From Muricoccus pecuniae (GTDB lineage: Bacteria > Pseudomonadota > Alphaproteobacteria > Acetobacterales > Acetobacteraceae): DNA of 64,000 nt. Position 1 is the stretch's first letter, and each line of letters starts with the position of its first letter. Location: positions 1 to 64,000 of the forward strand of contig NZ_JACIJD010000020.1 in the NCBI RefSeq assembly GCF_014199205.1. Reading direction: 5' to 3'. Positions 7,672-16,444 of the stretch are shown here, in pieces. The position numbers and the translations under genes are program-made. Under the pieces are notes generated by a model that was given only the letters and a program-made list of their open reading frames with translations, did no database searches and was not told the DNA's origin.

Positions 7672-8922
7672 ATGCGCCCGGCCGCGCCGCGCCGCAGCCT
7701 GTTCGCCGCCCTCGCCCTCGCGGCGGGGCCCTCCTCGCGCGCCGCCCGGGCGCAGGGGGGCGGGGGCAACGGGCCGTCCGCCGAATGGCGCTTCGGCGCG
7801 ATCTACCCCCTCTCCGGCGCCCCGGCCCTGCCCGGCGACGAATCCTTCCGCGGGCTGGAGATGGCGGTGGAGGAGCGCAACGCCGCCGGCGGCCTGCTCG
7901 GCCGCCCCATCCGCCTCCTCCGCGCGGACGCGGCCGATCAGGCGACAGCGGTGGCCGAGGCGCGGCGGCTGATGGGGCCGGAGCGCGCCTCCCTCCTCTT
8001 CGGCAGCTATGCCTCCTCCCTCTCCGCCGCGGTCACCCAGGTGAGCGAGGCACAGGGCGTGCCTTTCTTCGAGCTGGGCGCCTCGGCGGACAGCATCACC
8101 GAGCGCGGCTTCCGCAACCTCTACCGCACCTGCCCGCGCGCGAGCGATTTCGCCCGGGTGGCGGCGGAGGCGATGGGCGAGCTGCTGCCGCGCCTTCTCG
8201 GCATTCCCCGCACGGAGATGCATGTCGGGCTGCTGCACGAGGACGGGCCCTTCGGCCAATCCCTCGCGGAACTGCAGGCCGCGCGTCTGGGCGGGGCCGG
8301 GATCGGCGTGGCCGAGCGCGTCGAGTATCCCGCCCGCGCGACCGACCTGCTGCCCGCCGTGCAGCGCCTCCGCGAGGCCTCGGTGGAGGTGCTGCTGCAC
8401 GCGGCCGGGCAGAACGACGTCGCCCCTCTCTTCCGCGCGCTGCGCGAGGTCGGCTGGCGCCCGCGCATGATCATCGGCAGCGGCGCCGGCTACAACCTGA
8501 CGGACACGGCCCGCAGCCTCGGCCCCGCGATCGAGGGGGTGATGAACCTCGACTTCACGGCCTATGCCATCGCCGAGCGCGTCGCGCCGGGGAACGCCGC
8601 CTTCGCCGAGGCCTACAAGCGACGCTACGGCGCCGAGCCCCGCTCGGGCCACTCCCTCGCCAACCATTTCGGCGCCCGCATCGCCCTCGATGCCGTGGCC
8701 CGCGCGGGCGGCACGGAGAAGGAGCGGCTGCGCGCCGCCGTCCTCGCCACCGACCTGGCCGAGGGCACGACCCCCACGGGCTGGGGCGCCGCCTTCGACG
8801 AGCGCGGCCAGAACACCCGTGCCCGCCCCTGGCTGATGCAGTGGCAGGACGGCAAGCTGGTCACCATCCACCCCGAGGCCGCCGCCGTGGCGCCGCCGCG
8901 CGCGCGGCTCGGGACCGAGTAG
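7672..8922 (+). CDS. ABC transporter receptor, branched-chain amino acid type
   Basis: 416 residues from the ATG at 7672, which follows a purine-rich ribosome site (gagaggagaaggg). Residues 1-28 are a signal peptide with an arginine pair and an A-R-A-Q cleavage region. The mature part (WRFGAIYPLSGAPALPG, then MAVEERNAAGGLLGRPI) is a type I periplasmic binding fold as in LivJ and AmiC-like receptors, which bind amino acids, amides or aromatic acids. No permease or ATPase genes are adjacent. It is followed after 13 bases by an AbgB-like amidohydrolase, so the ligand may be the substrate of that enzyme. Confidence 0.88.
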   Translation: MRPAAPRRSLFAALALAAGPSSRAARAQGGGGNGPSAEWRFGAIYPLSGAPALPGDESFRGLEMAVEERNAAGGLLGRPIRLLRADAADQATAVAEARRLMGPERASLLFGSYASSLSAAVTQVSEAQGVPFFELGASADSITERGFRNLYRTCPRASDFARVAAEAMGELLPRLLGIPRTEMHVGLLHEDGPFGQSLAELQAARLGGAGIGVAERVEYPARATDLLPAVQRLREASVEVLLHAAGQNDVAPLFRALREVGWRPRMIIGSGAGYNLTDTARSLGPAIEGVMNLDFTAYAIAERVAPGNAAFAEAYKRRYGAEPRSGHSLANHFGARIALDAVARAGGTEKERLRAAVLATDLAEGTTPTGWGAAFDERGQNTRARPWLMQWQDGKLVTIHPEAAAVAPPRARLGTE

Positions 8923-8935
8923 GGAGCCGAGTGCC

Positions 8936-10366
8936 ATGAGGAACGACGAGCGCGTCTGGCGCGCCGTGGACGAGCGCCGCGACAGCTACGCCGCCTTCTC
9001 CGACCGCGTCTGGGAGATGCCGGAGATCGCCTATACCGAGAAGCGCTCCGTGGCCGAGCACGTCGCCATGCTGGAGAAGGAGGGCGCGCGCATCACGCGG
9101 GACCTCGCCGGCATCCCGACGGCGGTGATGGGCGAGTGGGGCGAGGGCGGGCCGGTGATCGCCATCCTCGGCGAGTACGACGCCCTTCCCGGCCTCTCGC
9201 AGGAGGCGGGTATCGCCGAGCCGAAGCCCGTCGAGGGCCAGGGCGGCAACGGCCATGGCTGCGGCCACAACCTGCTCGGCGCCGCCTCGCTGCTGGCGGC
9301 CGCCGCGGTGAAGGACTGGCTGGCCGAGAACGGCATCCCGGGCCGCGTGCGCTACTACGGCTGCCCCGCCGAGGAGGGCGGCGCCGCCAAGGGCTTCATG
9401 GCGCGGGACGGCGTGTTCGACGACGTGGACATCGCCATCTCCTGGCACCCCGCCTCCTTCTCCGGCGTGAACGAGGCGGTGTCGCTCGCCAACACGCGCA
9501 TCGACTTCACCTTCCACGGCCGCTCCTCCCACGCCGCCGCCGCGCCCGAACTCGGCCGTTCGGCGCTCGATGCCGTGGAGCTGATGAATGTCGGCGTGAA
9601 CTACATGCGCGAGCACATGCCGGACCACGCGCGCATCCACTACGCCATGCTGGATGGCGGCGGCATCGCGCCCAACGTCGTGCAGTCCCGCGCGAAGGTG
9701 CGCTACCTCATCCGTGCCGCGGACCTGCCGGAGCTGAATACCCTCGTCGGGCGCGTGAAGAAGATCGCCGAGGGCGCCGCGCTGATGACGGAGACGCGGG
9801 TGGAGACGGGCGTGGTCAGCGCCGTCTCGAACCTTTTGGGCAACGCGCCGCTGGAGCGCGCGATGCACGACAACTTCCAGCGCCTGGGCCCGCCGCAGTG
9901 GGACGAGGCGGACCGTGAGTACGCCGCGCAGATCCAGGCGACGCTGAGCGAGGCCGACATCAAGGCCGCGCACCGCCGCCACGGGCTGAAGGTGGAGCCG
10001 GGCAAGACGCTCTGCGACATCATCGTGCCGCTGGAGAACCGCGGCGAGGGCGGCGTCGGCTCCACCGATGTGGGCGACGTCTCCTGGGCCGTGCCCACGG
10101 TGCAGGCGCGCGGCGCCACCTGCGCCATCGGCACGCCCTTCCATTCCTGGCAGCTCACCGCCCAGGGCAAGTCGCCGGCCGCGCACAAGGGCATGCTGCA
10201 CGTGGCGAAGGTGATGGCCGGGACGGCGGTGGACGCGATCCGCGACCCCGCGCTGATCGAGCGCGCGAAGGCCGAGTTCAGGGAGCGGACGGGCGGCAAG
10301 CCCTATGAATCCCCGCTGCCGAAGGACCTCTCCCCGCCGATCAAGGCCATGGGCCAGGGGGTCTGA
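8936..10366 (+). CDS. M20D amidohydrolase, AbgB-like
   Basis: 476 residues, the size of the B subunit of p-aminobenzoyl-glutamate hydrolase and related M20D peptidases. Metal-binding motifs are GHGCGHNLLG, the CPAEEGG glutamate pair, SWHPAS and, near the C-terminus, GTPFHSW. The lid region carries GRSSHAAAAP. AbgB works with AbgA in E. coli, but no AbgA homologue is adjacent, so this may be a homo-oligomeric N-acyl-amino-acid amidohydrolase. It directly follows the periplasmic receptor gene with a 13-base gap, implying an uptake-and-cleave operon. Confidence 0.88.
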   Translation: MRNDERVWRAVDERRDSYAAFSDRVWEMPEIAYTEKRSVAEHVAMLEKEGARITRDLAGIPTAVMGEWGEGGPVIAILGEYDALPGLSQEAGIAEPKPVEGQGGNGHGCGHNLLGAASLLAAAAVKDWLAENGIPGRVRYYGCPAEEGGAAKGFMARDGVFDDVDIAISWHPASFSGVNEAVSLANTRIDFTFHGRSSHAAAAPELGRSALDAVELMNVGVNYMREHMPDHARIHYAMLDGGGIAPNVVQSRAKVRYLIRAADLPELNTLVGRVKKIAEGAALMTETRVETGVVSAVSNLLGNAPLERAMHDNFQRLGPPQWDEADREYAAQIQATLSEADIKAAHRRHGLKVEPGKTLCDIIVPLENRGEGGVGSTDVGDVSWAVPTVQARGATCAIGTPFHSWQLTAQGKSPAAHKGMLHVAKVMAGTAVDAIRDPALIERAKAEFRERTGGKPYESPLPKDLSPPIKAMGQGV

Positions 10367-10373
10367 CACAGCT

Positions 10374-10405
10374 TCCGCGCCCCTCCCGGCCGGGAGGGGC
10401 GCGGA
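10374..10405. terminator. 32-bp perfect palindrome in a convergent gap
   Basis: The segment from TCCGCGCCCC to GGGGCGCGGA is a perfect 16+16 inverted repeat with no spacer. It begins seven bases after the amidohydrolase stop and lies before the LysR stop, so it probably acts as a bidirectional hairpin terminator. No T-tract follows on either strand. Confidence 0.65.
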
Positions 10406-10421
10406 GGCCCGCCCGTGCGCG

Positions 10422-11330
10422 CTATGGGCAGGCCTGGCCCATCCGCCGGTGGTGCAGGCCCGAGGAGAAGTAGCCGCTGAGGTAATCCAGCACGGCGCGA
10501 ACCTGCGCGGCGTTCCGCCGCCGCTCATGCGCCAGGAGCCAGATCTCGTAGGGCGGCTTGATCCCGATATCGAAGCAGCGGAGGAGCTCCGGGTCGCCCG
10601 CCGCGACGAAATCAGACATCAGCCCCACGCCCAGCCCCGCCCGGATCGCGGCGAACATCGCGCTCACGCTGCTTGGCCGCAGGCCGACCGCGGCGTCGGG
10701 GATGTTCGCCGCGGCCCAGGCGGCCACCGGCCCCGAATGTTGCACCACATCCGTTCCGATGAAGACATGCCCCGCGATCTCCTGGACGCAGCGGGGAACG
10801 CCCCGCGCGGCGGCATAGGCGCGGCTGCAATAGACGGCCCATTGCTCCGTCGCGATGCGGCGGCCGACAAGGTTCGGCTCGTCCGGGCGCGGCCCGGCCC
10901 GCAGGGCGACATCGGCCTCGCCTGCATCCAGATCGAGGCGCCGGTCGCTCGTGATCACGTCCAGCCGGATGCCGGGATAGGCCGCGTGGAAGTCGCGCAT
11001 GGCGTGGAGAAGGAAGCTCGTGGCGAAGGCCTCGGTCGTGGTGAGCCGCACTGTCCCGGACAGCCCGCGCTTGCGCGCCGCGGCCTTGCTCCCGAAAAGC
11101 TGGACCGCCGCCTCGACCGCCCGCGCCGCCTCCATCAGCTCCCCGGCCGCCTCGGTCGGAAGATAGCCCGCCGGGGATTTCTCGAAGAGCTCCAGCCCGA
11201 GCGCCGCCTCCAGCGCCGCGATCCTGCGCGCCGCGGTACTCTGGCTGACGCCGAGCGCACGGCTGGCGGCGAGGGTGGTTCCCTTCTCCGCGACGGCGAG
11301 GAAGTACCGCAGGTCGTTCCAGTCGAGCAT
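10422..11330 (-). CDS. LysR-family transcriptional regulator
   Basis: 302 residues from the ATG at 11330. The N-terminal winged helix reads LRYFLAVAEKGTTLAASRALGVSQSTAARRI (helix-turn-helix about residues 17-37), followed by the typical linker and a periplasmic-binding-like effector domain starting near LSGTVRLTTTE. LysR regulators usually control a divergently transcribed neighbour; here that is the glutathione S-transferase starting 107 bases away. The effector is unknown. Confidence 0.92.
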   Translation of the reverse strand: MLDWNDLRYFLAVAEKGTTLAASRALGVSQSTAARRIAALEAALGLELFEKSPAGYLPTEAAGELMEAARAVEAAVQLFGSKAAARKRGLSGTVRLTTTEAFATSFLLHAMRDFHAAYPGIRLDVITSDRRLDLDAGEADVALRAGPRPDEPNLVGRRIATEQWAVYCSRAYAAARGVPRCVQEIAGHVFIGTDVVQHSGPVAAWAAANIPDAAVGLRPSSVSAMFAAIRAGLGVGLMSDFVAAGDPELLRCFDIGIKPPYEIWLLAHERRRNAAQVRAVLDYLSGYFSSGLHHRRMGQACP

Positions 11331-11437
11331 CCCGCGGATTCTGCATTCCCGCCGAACCGCCGGGCAAGATTGGTGTTTGAGCGGCGCCGCCGGGCTGCGT
11401 AGTGAGGAGGCCGCTTTCACCTCCTGGGGCTGCGGCC

Positions 11438-12139
11438 ATGAAACTCCACTTCGATCCCGTCTCCACCTCCTCGCGCAGCGTGACCTTCTTCCTCTTCGAC
11501 CAGGGCATCTCCTTCGAGGAACGGATCGTGAGCCTGAACGCCGGCGAGCAGCGCGCGCCGGACTTCCTGCGGCTGAACCCGAACGGGCTGGTTCCGGTGC
11601 TGGAGGACGGCGACTTCCACGTCACCCAGAGCGCCACGATCCTGCGCTACCTGGCCGACCGCCATGCACCGGCGACCCTCCCCTCCGAGGCCCGGGCGAG
11701 GGGGCGGGTGAACGAGGCGCTGGACTGGTTCTCCACCGGCTTCTACGTCTCCTACTGCGTGTTCCTCGCCTATCGCCGCATGCTGCCCCCGCTCCAGGCC
11801 ATGCCGGCGGAGGGGCACCTGGCGATGGAGGGCCTGGGGCAGGCCATGGCGGCGAAATACCTCGCGGTGCTCGACCGGCACATGCTGGGGGAGAGCCCTT
11901 ATGTCTGCGGGACGGAAGTCTCGGTCGCCGATTATCTCGGCTTCGCCCATGTCACCCTGGGCGAATACCTGGACTTCGATCTCTCCCCCTATCCGCGCGT
12001 GGCGGACTGGGTGCGGCGGATGAAGGCGCGGCGCGGCTACGACCCGGCCTACGCGACCTTCCGCGGCTTCGTGCAGGCCGCACGCGTGGCCCGCGCCGCG
12101 CAGGCAGCACCCGCCGAGCCTGCCCCTGCCGACGCCTGA
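11438..12139 (+). CDS. Glutathione S-transferase family protein
   Basis: 233 residues from the ATG at 11438; the upstream in-frame extension runs into the LysR/GST promoter region. The N-terminal thioredoxin-like domain carries the cis-proline block NGLVPVLEDGD and the glutathione-binding QSATILRYLADR; the all-helical C-terminal domain contains VSVADYLGFAHV, the N-capping box. The layout resembles theta-class GSTs. It is divergent from a LysR regulator, which is a plausible controller, and is followed after 31 bases by a small membrane protein. Confidence 0.9.
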   Translation: MKLHFDPVSTSSRSVTFFLFDQGISFEERIVSLNAGEQRAPDFLRLNPNGLVPVLEDGDFHVTQSATILRYLADRHAPATLPSEARARGRVNEALDWFSTGFYVSYCVFLAYRRMLPPLQAMPAEGHLAMEGLGQAMAAKYLAVLDRHMLGESPYVCGTEVSVADYLGFAHVTLGEYLDFDLSPYPRVADWVRRMKARRGYDPAYATFRGFVQAARVARAAQAAPAEPAPADA

Positions 12140-12170
12140 CACCATCGTCCCCAGGAAAGGAGCAACCCCG

Positions 12171-12584
12171 ATGCGTCGGATCGACCTCGGCTTCCTCATC
12201 CTCGCCACCGCCACCCTGCTGGTTGGCGTGGGAATGGGAGTCTGGATGGGGCTGACCCACAACTTCCACTTCGCGCCGGTCCACGCGCATCTGAACCTGC
12301 TGGGCTGGACCTCACTCGCGATCTTCGGCCTCTGCTACCGGGCCTATCCTGCGCTGGCAGGCTCGCGCCTCGCGCTGCCGCACTTCGCGCTCGCGGCGGG
12401 CGGCGCGATCCTCTTTCCCGCGGGGATTGCGCTGTCGATCTCCGACATCACCATGGAGGTCGCGAAGCTCGGCGCCCTTCTCTGGGCGCTCGCGGTGCTG
12501 CTCTTCCTCGTCGCCCTGGTCAGGCTGGTCCTGGCGGGGCGGGCCAAGGCGGATGCCGGCACGGCACGCGCCCTGGCAGCCTGA
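12171..12584 (+). CDS. Small four-helix membrane protein with HAHLNLLGW motif
   Basis: 137 residues with four predicted membrane helices (about 7-29, 42-62, 70-91, 98-125). The motif PVHAHLNLLGW opens the second helix; similar histidine-rich segments occur in short proteins often labelled as heme-copper-oxidase-subunit-I-like. Whether it binds heme or metal is unknown. A ribosome site (aaaggagc) precedes the ATG. It sits 31 bases behind the GST gene and is probably co-transcribed. Topology is well supported, function is not. Confidence 0.75.
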   Translation: MRRIDLGFLILATATLLVGVGMGVWMGLTHNFHFAPVHAHLNLLGWTSLAIFGLCYRAYPALAGSRLALPHFALAAGGAILFPAGIALSISDITMEVAKLGALLWALAVLLFLVALVRLVLAGRAKADAGTARALAA

Positions 12585-12587
12585 CGC

Positions 12588-12613
12588 GCCGGGCGGCAGC
12601 AGGGCCGCCCGGC
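12588..12613. terminator. Convergent hairpin terminator
   Basis: GCCGGGCGGC and GCCGCCCGGC form a perfect 10-bp stem with a six-base loop. It lies four bases beyond the stop of the small membrane protein and before the stop of the converging Bug receptor, so it can end transcription from both sides. No T-tract. Confidence 0.6.
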
Positions 12614-12621
12614 AACCCTTC

Positions 12622-13608
12622 TCAGTCGGCCTTGATGCCGGCTGCCTTGATGACCGGCTCCCACTTGGCGATCTCGTCGTCCAGCCACTTCTTCGCACTG
12701 GCCGGCGTCGTGTCCGAGCGCGTCTCCATGGTGAGGTCGGAGAGGCGCTGCTTCACGCTCTCCATCGCCATCACCTTGTTCAGCGCGCCGTTCACCGCCG
12801 CGACCACGGGCTCCGGCGTGCCGGAGGGGGCCAGCACCATGTGCCAGGTATAGGCCTCGTAGCCCGGGACGCCCGCCTCGCTGAAGGTGGGGATGTTGGG
12901 CACCTGCGGGATGCGGCTCGCGCCGGAGATGGCCAGCCCCTTCACCTCGCCGCGCGTGACAAAGGGAAGCGCGGAGTTCGCCACGTCCAGCATCATCGCG
13001 ACCGTGCCGTTCAGCAGGTCCGGCATCGCCGCGGCCGAGCCGCGATAGGGGATGTGGTTCACGCGCAGCCCGCCGGCCTGGCGGAGGAACAGCTCGCTCG
13101 CGAGGTGCAGCGCCGCGCCGTTGCCGGTGGAGGCGTAGTCGTACTTGCCGGGATTCGCCTTGAAGAGCGCGATCAGCTCCGGCAGCGAGTTTGCCGGAAC
13201 CTCCTTGTTCACCATCATCAGCATCGGGATGACGCCGGTCAGGGCGACGGGCGTGAGGTCGGCCAGCGGATCGAAGGGCAGGCGCGGGAAGATGGAGCGC
13301 AGCGCCGCGTGGGCGATGGTGGTGTAGAGCAGCGTCTGCCCGTCCTTCGGCGCCTTCGCCACCACGTCCGAGCCGACGACGACGCCCGCCCCCGTGCGGT
13401 TCTCCACGATCACCCGCTGGGGCAGCATTTTGGAGAGCTCGTCGGCGATGAGGCGCGCGGGCACGTCCGTCGGGCCGCCGGCGGCGAAGGGAACGACGAG
13501 GCGCACGGGCGCGCTCGGCCAGCTCCCCTGCGCGCGGAGAGCGGGGGCGGCGAGCGGCGCGGCGGCGAGGCCCGCGGCCCCGGCGATGAGGTGGCGGCGC
13601 TGGATCAT
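12622..13608 (-). CDS. Bug/TctC-family periplasmic receptor
   Basis: 328 residues from the ATG at 13608, giving a signal peptide with an arginine pair (MIQRRHLIAGAAGL) and an A-L-R-A-Q cleavage region. The mature sequence (VRLVVPFAAGGPTDVPARLIA, then VENRTGAGVVVGSD) is the standard Bug fold that captures carboxylated small molecules, often for tripartite tricarboxylate transporters. No TctA or TctB membrane genes are near. It is the last gene of a minus-strand run with the ammonia-lyase, M20 peptidase and amidase, so its ligand may be their substrate. Confidence 0.92.
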   Translation of the reverse strand: MIQRRHLIAGAAGLAAAPLAAPALRAQGSWPSAPVRLVVPFAAGGPTDVPARLIADELSKMLPQRVIVENRTGAGVVVGSDVVAKAPKDGQTLLYTTIAHAALRSIFPRLPFDPLADLTPVALTGVIPMLMMVNKEVPANSLPELIALFKANPGKYDYASTGNGAALHLASELFLRQAGGLRVNHIPYRGSAAAMPDLLNGTVAMMLDVANSALPFVTRGEVKGLAISGASRIPQVPNIPTFSEAGVPGYEAYTWHMVLAPSGTPEPVVAAVNGALNKVMAMESVKQRLSDLTMETRSDTTPASAKKWLDDEIAKWEPVIKAAGIKAD

Positions 13609-13640
13609 AGGGGAAGCATCCCAGGAAAGTGGAGGTTTCG

Positions 13641-14837
13641 TCATCCCAGAAGGGGGGAGACAGGGTCAGTGTCAACGCCCGGCCCGCTCACGAGGCGCTC
13701 ATAAAGGTTTATGTCCGTTGCACCCTCGGTCGAGAAGACCAGCGCGCGGCTCTCCGGCCCGAGGCCGAGCGCCTCCCGCGCGGCCCCGTCCCGCGCCGCC
13801 AATGCCAGCCCGGCCAGGCCGGCCGCCCCGCTCTCCCCGGCCTCGATGGGCGGCGCGCGGCGGGCGAGGAGGCGCATGGCGGCGATGGCGGCCGAATCGG
13901 GGATGGCCATGAAGGCGAAGGCGGCCCGCTCCAGCTCTCCCCAGGCGAGAAGGCTCGGCTCGCCGCAGGCCAGCCCGGCCATCATCGTGTCCAGCTCTCC
14001 CGGAACCGTGGCGGGCTCGCCGGCCTCGGCGCTGGCGAGGAGGCAGGCGGCGCGCTCGGGCTCCACCACGACCAGCCGCGGCCCCGTGCCGTGCCGCGCC
14101 CGCAGCGCGACCGAGACCGCCGCCGCCACGCCGCCCACTCCGCCCTGGACGAAGACGTGGCTCGGCGGGGCGGGCAGCGCGTCCAGCGCCTCCTCCGCCA
14201 TCAGGCGGTAGCCCTGCATCACCTCGCGCGGCGTCTCGGTGTAGCCGGGCCAGGAGGTGTCGGAGACGAGGAGCCAGCCCGCCTCCCGCGCCGCCGCCTC
14301 GGAGGCGCGGACGCTGTCGTCGTAGTTGCCGGGGACCTCCCGCACCTCGGCGCCCAGGGCGGTCATCGCCTCCCGCCGCCCCGCGCTCACGCCAGGATGG
14401 ACGAAGATGACGCAGCGCGCCCCGAAGCGCCGCGCGCCCCAGGCGACGCTGCGGCCGTGGTTGCCGTCCGTCGCGCAGGTGACGGTGATGCCCGCCGTCT
14501 CCGTCGCGAAGCGCCCGGATTCGAGCTCGGCGGGAGAGGCCGCGTTGGCCACGCCCCGCCGCGCCAGCTCCCGCGCGATGACGACCGAGACGGCGTAGGC
14601 CCCTCCCAGCGCCTTGAAGGAGCCGAGGCCGAAGCGGGGCGATTCGTCCTTCAGATGCACCGAGGCCAGGCCGAGCGCCGCCGCGACATCCGGCAGGCCG
14701 CGCAGCGGCGTGGGCGCGTAGCCCGGCCAGGCGGTGATCGCGGCCCGCGCGCGCCGCCACCCGCCCTCGGGCAGCACGACCACCCCGGGCACGCCGTGGC
14801 GCGGGTTGGTCAGGAGGCGGAAGGGGTGGCCGGTCAT
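13641..14837 (-). CDS. Diaminopropionate ammonia-lyase-like PLP enzyme
   Basis: 398 residues from the ATG at 14837 (the upstream TTG extension is less likely). The PLP lysine is in RFGLGSFKALGGAY; TCATDGNHGRSVAWGARRFG holds the substrate-binding loop of fold-type II enzymes, and VQGGVGGVAAA the phosphate-binding glycine loop. The pattern fits diaminopropionate ammonia-lyase (YgeX), which releases two ammonia molecules from 2,3-diaminopropionate to give pyruvate; threonine-dehydratase-like alternatives cannot be excluded. It is separated from the Bug receptor gene by 32 bases. Confidence 0.82.
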   Translation of the reverse strand: MTGHPFRLLTNPRHGVPGVVVLPEGGWRRARAAITAWPGYAPTPLRGLPDVAAALGLASVHLKDESPRFGLGSFKALGGAYAVSVVIARELARRGVANAASPAELESGRFATETAGITVTCATDGNHGRSVAWGARRFGARCVIFVHPGVSAGRREAMTALGAEVREVPGNYDDSVRASEAAAREAGWLLVSDTSWPGYTETPREVMQGYRLMAEEALDALPAPPSHVFVQGGVGGVAAAVSVALRARHGTGPRLVVVEPERAACLLASAEAGEPATVPGELDTMMAGLACGEPSLLAWGELERAAFAFMAIPDSAAIAAMRLLARRAPPIEAGESGAAGLAGLALAARDGAAREALGLGPESRALVFSTEGATDINLYERLVSGPGVDTDPVSPLLG

Positions 14838-14879
14838 GGCGGGCAGGAGGTCACGGCGCGAGGCGCTGGGCAAGACGCC

Positions 14880-15179
14880 CTACCAGCAGAGGAAGATCTC
14901 GATCAGCAGGAGCAGGTAGCCCAGCGCCATCACCACGAGGCCGAGGAAGATGAGCACGATGCCGATGCCGTAGCGCAGCGTCTCCACGCCGTAATCGACG
15001 AGCAACCGCCCGAAGGCGAGGGTCTCCCGCCCACCGCCGCAGGAGCGGGGCGGCGGCTCGGGCCTGGCCTGGACGATTGGACGGGCAAGGGGCGCCGCGC
15101 AGGCCGCCGGCGCCCCACCCTCCCCCGCCCCCAGCAGGAGCAGGGGTAGCAACAGGAGCCGCGCGGCGCCGGGCCGCAC
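14880..15179 (-). CDS. Small secreted/membrane protein, unknown function
   Basis: 99 residues from a GTG start. A leucine-rich signal or anchor segment (about residues 6-18) is followed by a proline- and arginine-rich stretch and a long C-terminal hydrophobic helix (about 72-97), which would place the protein in the inner membrane. No family was recognised. It lies between the M20 peptidase (8-base gap) and the ammonia-lyase (42-base gap) and appears to be part of the same transcript. Confidence 0.55.
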   Translation of the reverse strand: MRPGAARLLLLPLLLLGAGEGGAPAACAAPLARPIVQARPEPPPRSCGGGRETLAFGRLLVDYGVETLRYGIGIVLIFLGLVVMALGYLLLLIEIFLCW

Positions 15180-15187
15180 CGCGGGGG

Positions 15188-16375
15188 CTACAGCCCCGCC
15201 CGCTCCAGCCGGAGGATCGCGCGGGCCAGGGCCTGGGCGCGGGGGACCATGCTGGAGACCTCCAGATACTCCTCCGGGCTGTGCGCCTTGCCGCCCACGG
15301 GGCCCACGGCGCAGAGGGTGGGCGCGCCCATGGCGGCGGTGAAGCCGCTGTCGGCGCAGCCGCCGGAGAAGTCGCCGGTGACGCTCAGCCCGCTCTCCGA
15401 CGCCGCGTCGCGGTACATCTCAAAGACGCGGGCGGCGGCGGGGGTCTGGGTCAGGGGCAGGAACTCGCCCCGGATCGTCATCGCCGCCCGCGTGCCCGGC
15501 ACGAAGGAGCGGGAGACGATCTCGTGGATGCGGCCCATGACCTCGTCCCGGTCCGCGGGTTCGACATAGCGCAGGTCGATCTGCATCGCCGCGTGCGGCG
15601 CCACCGTGTTCACGCTCTGCCCGCCGCTGACGAGGCCGACATTCAGCGTGATGCCGCGCGCGAGGTCGGTGAGGGCGTGGACGGCCGTCACCTTCGCCGC
15701 CAGCTCGCCGATGGCGCTGATCCCCTGCTCGAAATTGCCGCCGGAATGGGCGGCGCGGCCCTCGATCTCCACGGCCATGAACACGCCGCCCTTGCGCCCG
15801 GTGACGACGCCGCCATTGGCCCGGCCGGGCTCGGAGTTGAACACAACCCGGGCGCGGCGGGCCTCGGCCTCGATCACCGGGCGGCCCTCGGGGGAGCCGA
15901 TCTCCTCGTCGCCCGTGAACAGCCCGACGATCGGGCCCGGCGCCCCGCCCACGGCGTGGAAGGCGGCCATGACGAACATGTTCATCACCAGCCCGGCCTT
16001 CATGTCGGCCACGCCCGGCCCCGTGGCGATGCCGTTCTCCACGCGGAAGGGGCGGCGCTCCGGCTCGCCCTTGGGGAAGACGGTGTCGCGATGCCCCATC
16101 AGGAGGACGTTGCGGCGGGCGTTGCCTTCAGCACCGGCGTCGCCCTCCGCGTCCAGCGTGGCGCGGAGGCAGTCGCCGAAGCGGGCGCCGGGGATCGTCT
16201 CCACGGGGATGCCGCGGGATTCGAAGAAGGCGCGGACCTGCCCACCCACCGCGTCCACCCCGGCCTTGTCGTAGGAGCCGCCATCGGTGTTCACCATGGC
16301 CTCCAGCAGGGCGAGCATCTCCCCCTGCCGACCGGCCAGCCAGTCCAGCACGCGGCTCTCGGTGGTGGCGCTCAT
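15188..16375 (-). CDS. M20 family carboxypeptidase (second copy type)
   Basis: 395 residues with the same architecture as the peptidase at 1898-3058 but clearly diverged. Zinc motifs are GHRDTVFP (histidine and aspartate), VADMKAG, GDEEIGSPEG (catalytic glutamate pair) and the terminal GGKAHSPEEYL histidine. FSGGCADSGF lines the active site. It belongs to the glutamate carboxypeptidase branch. No signal peptide. It sits in the amidase-to-Bug run, 69 bases downstream of the amidase, consistent with stepwise amide and then glutamyl or N-acyl hydrolysis. Confidence 0.88.
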   Translation of the reverse strand: MSATTESRVLDWLAGRQGEMLALLEAMVNTDGGSYDKAGVDAVGGQVRAFFESRGIPVETIPGARFGDCLRATLDAEGDAGAEGNARRNVLLMGHRDTVFPKGEPERRPFRVENGIATGPGVADMKAGLVMNMFVMAAFHAVGGAPGPIVGLFTGDEEIGSPEGRPVIEAEARRARVVFNSEPGRANGGVVTGRKGGVFMAVEIEGRAAHSGGNFEQGISAIGELAAKVTAVHALTDLARGITLNVGLVSGGQSVNTVAPHAAMQIDLRYVEPADRDEVMGRIHEIVSRSFVPGTRAAMTIRGEFLPLTQTPAAARVFEMYRDAASESGLSVTGDFSGGCADSGFTAAMGAPTLCAVGPVGGKAHSPEEYLEVSSMVPRAQALARAILRLERAGL

Positions 16376-16444
16376 CCCGCTCTCCTCGCTGTCCGGACCT
16401 CCATCAGCCCGGCGGCAGCGCGATGCAAGCCGCCGGGCGGATCG

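Noticed and set aside
5733-8939. A 1068-codon plus-strand frame across three genes
   Set aside because: It lies antisense to the EamA and quinone reductase genes and out of frame with the ABC receptor gene, with arginine/proline-rich shadow composition.
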